64,000 nucleotides of DNA from positions 70,439,176 through 70,503,175 of the forward strand of contig CM043969.1 in the NCBI GenBank assembly GCA_014529385.2. The letters are read 5' to 3'. Below are positions 26,141-35,289 of this stretch, piece by piece. Source of the stretch: Adiantum capillus-veneris. Taxonomy: Eukaryota; Streptophyta; Polypodiopsida; Polypodiales; Pteridaceae. The position numbers were made by a program, and so were the translations under genes. How positions within the stretch are numbered: the first letter of the stretch is position 1; each line of letters starts with the position of its first letter. The notes beneath the pieces are model-generated. The model was not told the origin of the DNA, did not search any database, and saw only the letters and a program-made list of their open reading frames with translations.

Positions 26141-28320
26141 AGGCTAGGTTCACCCATAATTTGGCCAAGGGCAAGAAATTTTTGGCTCTTGAAGTAAAGT
26201 GCATGGAGTACTTCGTAGATTCCCCTCAATTTTGAGCTATACCTAGAGGCTTTTGGACTTTTAGCAATGTCTATTCCTTAAGTGCGCATCCCCAATCAAC
26301 GGGTTGAATGTGGTGCAGTGTGTGTCGTACGAGAGGGCATCCACTCCACTCCTTTGTCACAGATTACCTAGATTGAATAAAGTCACTAATTTCTCTTTGA
26401 GATTTTAGGGGATTGTTAGGCCGACATTACTCTATAGAATGACTTCATGAAAAGATGTATACTGAATTGGAAATTTTCTCAATCGAACTTGTTTACATAT
26501 GATCTTTCATGTGTGTATTGTTAGAGCATGTACTAAAAAAATAAAATATCTGTAGCATTTTGTTTGATAAATATAGTGCATCTAAATATTTGTTAGAGAT
26601 CAATGAGATATGGATGTGATGGCTGAATGAGTCAAGAATGTGACTGTAGTCCATCAATACTTCTATCTGAATGAGATGACTAGATACTAATCTTAGTGTA
26701 TGAAGTGTTTTGAAAGGATGAGATGGCTAGATAGTAATCTATGTGTATCAAGAATTCTAGATTAGATGAGATGATTAGATTGATTGTTTGCATCTCAGTG
26801 TTCAATGTGAACTAAGGGTTTGATTTGTGTCGTGCATGCTATGTGAATATACTGTCTTGTTTGAGATGGTCAACTCTGAGAAAGGATATGAATCTGATAG
26901 TAACTAGATTTAGTAGATCGAGACATCTATGAAGGAATTGGTAGTGCTAAATGGTAGTGCAACAGGCTGCAACACCGACTCGGGCAGAGGAGCACCAAGT
27001 ATCAGGAGCCTAGAGCAAAGGAAATTTTGGGAAGCAAGTGACTTGAGAGGCAGGGATCGAGCAGGTAGAGGACTGCAGGCAGCGAGTTGCACACATCAGA
27101 CACTATCATACAGTCGGGAAGCTATTGCAAAGCTTGGCATCAGCAGAAGGACGAGCTCACAGTGCAAATGTGTAGGAACAGCTAGTGAATCGAGGGCAGT
27201 TCAATTGGGTGGCAAGCCATTGAAGACCATCCGAGCAGTGTGCAGGAAGCAGGTCCGTGAGCAAGAGTCGGGGCAGGTAGCACTGGCACGCAGCAGGCAA
27301 GGCGCACACACTCGTCATCTCGTCAGCCTGCCGACAGTCGTAAGGTTCTGCAGTTTTCCATAGAGAATTTTATTTTAGATTTTCAAGCCCACACACTTTA
27401 GTGTGTGCAAGGGCTTGCTCCCACCGAGCTTACGACAAACCCTCCCCCTTGATCCATTTGACCCCCGATTCTCCGACTCCTCACCCCGAGCTTGAGAGAG
27501 ACCAAGCTTGGGATATCAGCTGAGAGAGAGAGAGAGAGAGAGAGAACCACTCCTCCACCATCTTAAAAGGAGCTGCAAAAGAGTGACAGAGAGAGCGAGT
27601 GGGATTTGTGAAAGAGATTTTTCTCGAGAGAGAGAGAGAGCGAGTAAGAGAGAGAGAGAACAAGATTTTGACTCGGTTCAACACAGGACTTCTCGACATT
27701 GACACCGCTCTTGCCGTCTCGACACCCACATACTCGCCTCGACGTCGACGATTCGCCATCGCCTTGACATTCCACAGTTTCAACACTGTGTTTGCACCAC
27801 GGCATCGACTTTTTTGCCCTATAGCTATTCGGCTAGCCACTCTCGTTCGACGACAGGGGAAGACATCGACATCGGCGATTAGAGCCGTTTCGACACTGAT
27901 TCTCGCATTTTGGTATCGGCTCAACATTACTTCCATTACGTGCGGATTTTTGACATCCAACCTAATACCGATTTCACTTGGACGACATTTTTTCGTGATC
28001 GATAGCTGTGCTTGTCCACACACGGGTGAGGTGCCTCTCCCATAGAGGAGTGCCACTCGACATTAGCACCGAGTGTACCAATTGCGCTCTACATCACGGT
28101 TTGCGGCTATGACACCTTTGGCGGGTATTCAACTAGCGCATTTGGCGAAAATCGGCACATACCGACACCGACACGCAGGTTACAAGTTACAGAGGGCTTT
28201 TCAACCCGTTTACACGCAGATTCTCCAAGTTTCTAGACACAGCACTTTCACAGGCTATTTAGCAGTCTTTTGGACATCAGTTTTTCTGGGAATAGATGCA
28301 TTGACAGATGCATTTTTGTG
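26141..28320. other. Unassigned segment, possibly LTR and leader
   Basis: No recognised protein. AGGGGATTGTTAGGCCG near 26405-26420 looks like a purine tract followed by an LTR start, but I cannot find a second copy of what follows. Positions 26600-26800 repeat GAGATG(A/G)CTAGAT-type words. 27515-27660 holds GA microsatellites. An open frame at 26929-27363 (144 codons, rich in Arg, Ser and Gly) has no motif I know. The segment continues at 33695 after copia B; together they precede the copia C gag and could be its leader. The copia C 3' LTR does not match, so this is unproven. Confidence 0.3.
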
Positions 28321-28325
28321 TGAGC

Positions 28326-28512
28326 TACTGGAATTAGGGTTGCAGAGAAACGCACACAGCTTGGAAAAGACGAAGGAAGCTCAAGGCACACAATAGAGAG
28401 TGTGTTACTTAGTATGCAATGGAAAGATAGATAGCCCTAGAGTGATGGGCGTATATACAATGCTCGGGAGGGAAAACCTCCCGACAGTCACTACCACATG
28501 TATATGGTAACA
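28326..28512 (-). repeat. Copia B extra outer LTR (deleted)
   Basis: Begins TACTGGAATTAGGG (a decayed TGTTGG start) right after TGAGC and ends ATATGGTAACA. It lacks about 40 bp between CCTCC and CACTACC relative to the full LTRs. Confidence 0.85.
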
Positions 28513-28516
28513 AAAT

Positions 28517-28743
28517 TGTTGGAACTAGGGTTGCAGAGAAACGCACACAGCTTGGAGAAGATGAAGGAAGCTCAAGGCACACAATAGAGAGTGTGTTACT
28601 TAGTATGCAATGGAAAGATAGATAGCCCTAGAGTGACAGACGTATATACAATGCTCGGGGGAAAAAACCTCCTAAAGAGGGAAAAAATGCCCCGGTGGTC
28701 CTAGTGTGTTCACACACATCACTACCACATGTATATGGTAACA
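28517..28743 (-). repeat. Copia B 3' LTR
   Basis: 227 bp, TGTTGGAACTAGGG to TATATGGTAACA, followed by AAATCCCCCC, which is the purine tract on the element strand. Confidence 0.9.
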
Positions 28744-28747
28744 AATC

Positions 28748-30487
28748 CCCCCTGGAGTGATGCGGTGAACGAGAGCTGGCACATGAGTAAAGGGAAGTGC
28801 CATGCCCTGAGGACATGATCAGTCCACAAAGGGGAGTAAGCCCAAAGCTTTGCGGAAAGATTCAAGCTTCTCACGAGACAATGCCTTTGTGAAAAGATCT
28901 GCAAGGTTGTCCTATGTTGGCACATAAGCCAAGCTGATCTCTCCTGCTGAGAGCCTCTCCCTGACAAAGTGGTAATGCACCTCAATGTGCTTTGTGTGAG
29001 CATGAAAAACTGGGTTCCTCGCAACTGCCAATGCGCCCTGACTGTCAGTGTAGATAGTGTTGGCAGTGTCCTGTCCAACACCCAAATCAGCCATAAGGCG
29101 TCTGAGCCATACACACTCAACCGTAGCTGTGAAGCACTAGTGCCCTGTACTCAGCCTCACAACTCGAAGTGGCCGCAGTTGGTTGCGTCTTACTCAACCA
29201 TGATATACATGAACTGCCAAGCATGAAACAAAAACCACTTGTGGGCACTCGCGTGTCAAAACACCCAGCCCAATCTTAGTCCGAAAAAGCATGTAAGTCT
29301 GGCAGCAATGATCCCCCCTTGGGATAAAACAAGCCAAGATGTAAAGTGCCACTAAGGTAGCGGAAAATCCTCTTGATAGCCTACCAATGGTTAGACCTTG
29401 GGCTATGCATAAATTTGCTGACCTGTGAGACTGCAAACTGAATATCTGGCCTCGTGTTGCATACATAAATGAGGCAGCCAACAACAGTTTGGTAAAGAGT
29501 GACATCAGCAGGATCGCTAGCATCATGTAGACTCAACTTCAAACCTGTTTCCATGGGAGTGGCAATAGGTTTGCAATCCTCAAGTCCAAACTTACATAGC
29601 AATGTCTCTATGTAGCTTTTCTAAGACAAGGCAATACCACCATCACACTGCTTAAACTGTATACCCAAGTAATGATGCAATAGCCCCAAATCTTTCATCT
29701 TGAAAGTAGCATTCAAATCAGCCTTAAATTCAGTAATATGTCTCTCATTTGGTCCAATGATCAACAAATCATCGACATAAAGAACCACAATGAGAAGTAC
29801 ATCACCCTCACGCTTTACATACAATGTGCTTTCTATTGGACTGTTACGAAAGCCTCGTTTAACCAAATGAGTGTCGGCTTTCTCAAACCAAGCACGAGGA
29901 GATTGCTTCAACCCATACAAAGCCTTCTTACATCTGCACAATCTGTCCTCTTGTCCTTTTATGACAAAACCACGAGGCTGGGTTACATAAACTTCCTCAA
30001 ATATGTCAGCATTCAAGAAAGCAGTAACAATGTCTGATTGATGTACATCCGAACCAAAATGAGCTGCCAATGCACATAGAAAATGCACAGTAGTCATACG
30101 ACAAGTGGGAGCAAAAGTTTCTTCATAATCGATGCCTTTTTGCTGTGCATAACCCTTTGCAACAAGTCGAGCCTTATGGCGATCGATCTCACCATCCGGC
30201 TTGCATTTCAACTTGTAAACCCACTTCATACCAATGGCCTTTTTGCCAGGAGGCAAATCACATAAAGTCCATGTGTCATTTTCTATAGGTGCATCATATT
30301 CTGATTGCATGGCAACCATCCAATTTTTTGAATTCTGTGCTTCATCAAAAGACAGAGGCTCCTCAACATCATGTAACCTAGACACAACCAAAGCATAACA
30401 ATTTAATGCATAAGATGCATGGCGAGAGCCTGAACGAGTACGATCAGACAAAGGTGCATCCAATTTACTGTCACGCAAAGTGTGCAC
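28748..30487 (-). pseudogene. pol: Copia B reverse transcriptase and RNase H
   Basis: 30487-29621 is an open 288-codon RT: NDTWTLCDLPPGKKAIGMKW, KARLVAKGYAQQKGIDYEET, QSDIVTAFLNADIFEEVYV, ALYGLKQSPRAWFEK and the catalytic YVDD. It ends at a stop exactly where copia A has glutamine (GGIALCQKSY). RPDIQFAVSQVSKFMHSPRS, the RNase H motif SSCEAEYRAL and AVARNPVFHAHTKHIEVHYH follow. More stops also fall at places where copia A has glutamine (before the AIKRI-like and DNLADLF motifs). Apart from these the domains are complete. Confidence 0.82.
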
Positions 30488-30490
30488 CAG

Positions 30491-32476
30491 TCATTTTGGC
30501 ATACCTCTAGCCTGCTCATTTTTAGCCCTTTCCTCATTAAGTACATCATGTACATCTGCATCAGTAATAGGCTGATCTGTAACATTTTCAAACACCCCCA
30601 TAGGCTGTATATTTGCCTCATTGGAAATTACATTCGTATTTCCACCATTGAAAAGAGGCAACAAAGTGTAATAAATGTCTTGTGAGCTTACATTACTGTC
30701 TCTAGTACATGACAACAAGGGCTGAACAGTATCTTTCACAAACACTCCATCCCGTGAAACCAGAATACGCTTTGTTTGCGGCTGATATAACCTATAACCT
30801 TTGCTTTCAACACTATAACCAACAAAAATACATTTGACAGCCTTATCATCCAATTTTTTGCGCTGTGTTTGTGGCACCAAAGCATATGCCAAACAACCAA
30901 AAACACGCATGTGCTCAATAGAAGGCTTTCTATCATGCCATGCTTCACATGGAGTAATAGACTGCAAAGCTTTCGTAGGACACCTGCTAAGTACATAAGT
31001 GGCACACATGATGGCCTCAAGCCAAAAAGAATGCGGCAAAGCTTGACTTTTGACCATACATCGTGCCATTTCCGCTAGTGACCTATTTTTCCTCTGAGCA
31101 ACACCATTTTGCTGAGGTGTATAAGGCATTGTACATTGGTGTTTTATCCCACGACTAGCCAGAAATGCATTAAAATTATGAGACATATACTCCCCCCCTC
31201 GATTGGAATGAAGGGTGCCCATAGTACATTTCGAGACATTTTCAGCCATAGCCAGAAATTGTTTGAAGCACATAAAAACTTCAAACTTCGCTTTAAGCAG
31301 AAAAACCCATGCATGCCTAGAGTAATCATCAATGAAAGTCACGAAGTAAAGGTAATTGCCCAAGGACGGAGTTTGCATGGGCCCACAAACATCACTATGC
31401 ACAAGCTGCAACCTGCATGTGGCCCGAACTGAACCATTCTTTGGAAACTTAGAACGCTGCGTCTTACCCAAAATACAGCCTTCACAAACATGTTTGACAG
31501 GTGCTTCAAGAGGTGGCAAAGAAGCAACCATATCAGATTTCTGCAAACGCAGCAAACTGGCAAAATTCAGATGACCAAACCGTGCATGCCAAAGTTTTGC
31601 ATATGAAATAGCCCTTGAATCTGCAACAGCATTTGCAAAATTTTGTCCACACTTGTCATACAAAGTGAGCTTATAAAGCCCACGGCACAAAAGGCCAGAT
31701 ACAACAATTTCATCACCAAAACTAAGATCATAAACTGTACATCTATCATCCACAAATTTGACTACAAGTCCAAGTCTAGCAAGTGCGGATACAAACAAGA
31801 GATTCTTCTTGATCCCAGTTACATAAAGTGCATCAACAAGTTTGAAGGAACTGCCATTTGTAGCAGTAAGCACAATCTTTTCAACTCTCTGAACCGAATA
31901 AGAGGCATTGTTGGTGCAAGTGACTGAATTCCCACGAGGGACAGACTCGAGAGAGGTAAACAATTCACGATGTGAGGTAATGTGCTTTGTAGCACCACTG
32001 TCGAAATACCACACATGTGAATCTACAGTAACTGACAAGCATGCATCATGGACATCAGGATTGTAAGTGTACTGTGCGCTAAAAGCCCATTCTGCATCAA
32101 CATCAGCAACACAATCTCCTTTCACAAAAGACTCAACAATGGCTGCATTTGTATTGAAACCAGCATTTGCAGTGGAACCACCCTCTTTCTTCTTAGCCTC
32201 TTTGGCCTTCAACTTAGGACATGACATGATCAAGTGATCATTAGCTTTACAATAATGGCAACGCATCTTCTTTTTGCCCTTGTCACCAGAATTTCCAGAC
32301 GAATTGTTGCCAGCAGAAGCATTAGGAACAAAAGTCTTGCCACTCATAGCAGAACCATAAGAAGTGGCCGCATTGTTGTTACCACCCTTTCTTTGAGAAG
32401 CAATAAAAGCCTGTTCAACTGCACGCTGCCTAGTTCTGTTTTTTTGGAAAGTGACTCTTGTAATAGCAATGTGCAT
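30491..32476 (-). pseudogene. pol: Copia B zinc knuckle, protease and integrase (661-codon open frame)
   Basis: In order: the CCHC-type knuckle CHYCKANDHLIMSC, protease active site YFDSGATKHITSHRELF, pre-integrase region (LWHARFGHLNFASLL, CEGCILGKTQRSKF) and integrase core. The first aspartate is present (LVHSDVCGP). The second motif reads LHSNRGGEY, asparagine for aspartate, and the third reads QNGVAQRKN, glutamine for glutamate. The catalytic triad is therefore destroyed although the frame is open. The C-terminal part (KCIFVGYSVESKGYRLY) is intact. It ends with GMPK and a TGA stop, after which the same frame continues into RT. Confidence 0.82.
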
Positions 32477-33108
32477 AATGCATCAAACTTGACAACTTCA
32501 GGATTTCCTTGGGTCATCAGTCTCCAAGTACTAGCAAAAGTCTGGTAGGAATCTGGTAAGGCATCAAGAACAGTCTGCACAAGGGAACTGTCTGAAATGA
32601 CTTCACCTGCAAAAATAAGTTGCTCATTGATATCCTTGAAAACAACGAGAAAAGTGTCCATATCATCTTCCTCATGCATAATCTTCGACTCCAGCTCTTT
32701 ACGCAGCAAAGCAATTTTAGCCTCATTGTGGCTTGCATAAAGACCTGCTAGAATATCCCAAGCCTGTTTTGTAAATTTTGTTAAACGAATGCAAGGAACA
32801 ATGGTGCGCTTCACAGAAAACACAATCAATGCATGAGCCTGCGTATCCTTTACATCCCAACGAGCTTGTTCTGCCGTAGGCAAAACAACTCTAATAGCAG
32901 CAATCCTTGCAGCAAGACCTACAACATCCTCAACATCGCCTACATCCTCAGAACCAGGATGTACATCAATGCCCTGCACAATGTTCTAGACGCCCTTTGA
33001 CACAAGAACATGTTGCATCATATAAGCCCACATAGGGTAGTTGTCTCCATCCAAACTGTCCTCAACAGCAAACATCTTGAACACATCTGTGTTGTTGTCA
33101 GCCATGGT
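32344..33108 (-). pseudogene. gag: Copia B gag
   Basis: Begins with MADNNTDVFKMFAV and LDGDNYPMWAYMM. A TAG stop follows VSKGV where tryptophan is likely. It continues with the UBN2-type gag region (FTKQAWDILAGLYASHNEAK, RKELESKIMHEEDDMDTFLV, SYQTFASTWRLM). A frameshift near 32480 separates gag from the pol frame. Gag would form the particle shell. Confidence 0.75.
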
Positions 33109-33450
33109 AAATGCTGCACCTGATGTGAAAACTGCCCGAAAATAGGAGGAACAGAGTGGGAACAACACGTGCTATATAGCACAAACCGTAGAAGACTATG
33201 AGGCACCTGTTATGCAGAAAACGGCACTGACAAAAATTCTGCACAAAATGATGAAATAGCCTGTGCAATACTGCCTGTAGTGTAAACGAAGGCCGAAATG
33301 AGCCCGAATCAAAAATCTGAGCAGACTCGGCTCTACGAGCTTACCCGAAATTTTTGTCGACCTGCGAATGCTTGCCAAAGCTCACTAAAATCGGAGAAAG
33401 TGAGCAGGGGTGTGCTAGAGCAGCTGGCGATTAAGCCAGGGAGGACGCAA

Positions 33451-33465
33451 CCTGCTCTGATACCA
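33451..33465 (-). promoter_or_regulatory. Copia B primer binding site (initiator tRNA-Met)
   Basis: On the element strand it reads TGGTATCAGAGCAGG, two bases (AT) from the LTR end. Confidence 0.92.
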
Positions 33466-33467
33466 AT

Positions 33468-33694
33468 TGTTGGAATTAGGGTGGCAGAGAAACGCACACA
33501 ACTTGGAGAAGACGAAGGAATCTCAAGGCACACAATAGAGAGTGTGACACTTAGTATGCAATGGAAAGATAGATAGCCCTAGAGTGATGGGTGTATATCC
33601 AATGCTCAGGGGAAAAAACCTCCTAAAGAGGGAAAAAATGCCCCGACAGTCCTAGTGTGTTCACACACATCACTACCACATGTATATGGTAACA
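33468..33694 (-). repeat. Copia B 5' LTR
   Basis: 227 bp, TGTTGGAATTAGGG to TATATGGTAACA, followed by the target duplication TGAGC. Confidence 0.9.
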
Positions 33695-34340
33695 TGAGCA
33701 CACTTAGTGCTACTAAGCTCCTTTGAGAGCAAATATCCCTGCAGGGAACACTCTTACTGCATGCAGCAGTTATTGGCGCTCGTTTGAGTGTGGTCACTAG
33801 ATGTACGTTGAGTTGCAGACAATGCCCATTGTACGTCATAAGGAGTCATTTTTTGGCTAGTTTGGCAGTTTTCCCGATTGTTTCTGAGACTTAGACGGGA
33901 AGAGCCCTTTGAGAGACTGTGGCTAGTCCATTTGTGTCTACATTAGCCTTTGAAGGGTTGATAGCATGAGGTTTTTTTTGAGCTGGGATATTCTCAAATG
34001 TTGAGATACCTTCAGTGATACAGGTAGCTGGAGTTTCCCTTTACGGTACCCTCACCATAGGACATGTATCTGGACGGTTTTTTGTGCTTTTGACTCCAAG
34101 TTGGTGGTCACACAACAGAGGTTTTGCACATTATATACCCATTGATTGGTCTTTTGAGCAGTTTATGCGTTTTTGAGTTGACTTTTGACCGTTTTATGCG
34201 TTCTTGGAAGTTCTAGCTATTCTTACACAGTGATTGTACTACAATTTGGTTTGATTTTTCGCTCCTACTATAGGGGACACTTTGCTGAAATTGTCCCAGG
34301 CAATTCACCATAAAGTTTTTTTGGCTACATTCTCTTCATC
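33695..34340. other. Non-coding leader-like DNA before copia C gag
   Basis: It is contiguous with 28320 once copia B is removed. No open frame, tRNA-Met primer site or LTR end is evident. T-rich words such as TTTTGAGTTGACTTTTGACC repeat near 34150. It may be the untranslated leader of copia C. Confidence 0.3.
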
Positions 34341-35289
34341 ATGGCTGCGAGTAGTGCTTCCGAAAGAGAAGAGTACTATATCAAAAAGTTTGATGGCTCA
34401 AACATTGTCATTTGACGACGATAGTGCATGCAAGATGTTTTGATTAACAAAGGCTTGATAGCACCCTTGCGTGCAAGAAAAGAGAATGTCTACACTGATG
34501 ATGAGTAGGATGACTTGAATGAGCATGCTATGGTGACCATTCGCCTACACCTTGGTGAATCCATTTACTTTACCATAATGGGATAATACCAACACCAAAT
34601 ATTTGTGGCATGCTGTATGTCAGGCTTTGGATGGCAATAATGCCTTGAACAAGGTTTTCTTGATGAAGGAATTGATGCGCATGAACATGACTGAAGGCAG
34701 TAATGTTAGTTCTCATTTGAATGATTTCAACAACTTGTTTTCACAGCTTACTTCAAAAGGTCTCAATTTCGATGACAAAATGAAGGCCATTTTCTTGCTA
34801 TGTTTGCTACCATCGTCATAGGATACTTTCAACACAGCCATAAGTAATTATGCACCCAATGGCAAGCTAGATTTTAGTAGTGTTGATGGTGCATTGCTCA
34901 ATAAAGAGATTCAACGTCAATCTCTTGATGCGAGTGGGCATGGTGATGCATATGTGGCTATTGTCAATTGTGACAAGCAAAAGGCAGCATGGTCATAGTC
35001 ACGGTCGTTCACAGGATCGCAGGCAAGGTTGTAGCAAGAGTCGCGGTAAAGGCATACAAAATGTAGAGTGTTATTACTGCCATAAAAGGGACACTTGAAG
35101 AAAGATTGTCATACAATGCAGCGTTATAAGAGCAAAGAAAAAGTAAAGTCTGAAAAACCTAAAAGCAGCGTGAAGATTGAAGAGTTTAATGTGGTTGAGT
35201 CTCCAACCATTGAAAACGTTTCTGAAGTGTCAAATGATGTGTTGATTTTTCACATTGGATTTGAGTTCTGGTGCATTGTTAGCTCATGA
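34341..35289 (+). pseudogene. gag: Copia C gag and zinc knuckle
   Basis: Starts MAASSASEREEYYIKKFDGS. Several stops follow, then a gag region at 34603-34821 (DGNNALNKVFLMKELMRMNM, GSNVSSHLNDFNNLFSQL). The knuckle near 35070-35110 is split by a frameshift: CYYC in one frame, GHLKKDC in the next. A lysine-rich stretch ends it. Confidence 0.7.

Larger units (their letters stand above)
28326..33694 (-). mobile_element. Ty1/copia element B with three LTRs
   Basis: Minus-strand copia element of the same family as copia A. The order on the plus strand is LTR (28326-28512, 187 bp, internally deleted), a 4-bp spacer AAAT, LTR (28517-28743), internal region, LTR (33468-33694). The whole three-LTR unit is flanked by a perfect 5-bp duplication TGAGC (28321-28325 and 33695-33699). 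The two full LTRs differ at about 16 of 227 positions by eye. The polyprotein is almost complete but has nonsense codons. Confidence 0.88.

Noticed and set aside
27481-28056. 191- and 148-codon overlapping frames on opposite strands
   Set aside because: Ser/Arg/Leu-rich readings of GA/CT repeats and a leader-like segment; no conserved motif.
28326-28512. Separate solo LTR insertion next to copia B
   Set aside because: The TGAGC duplication lies outside this LTR and after the far LTR of copia B, and the 4-bp spacer fits an LTR-LTR join, so it is treated as part of one unit.
33451-33465. Possible tRNA gene fragment at TGGTATCAGAGC sites
   Set aside because: Only the short complement of the tRNA-Met 3' end is present next to LTRs; these are primer binding sites.
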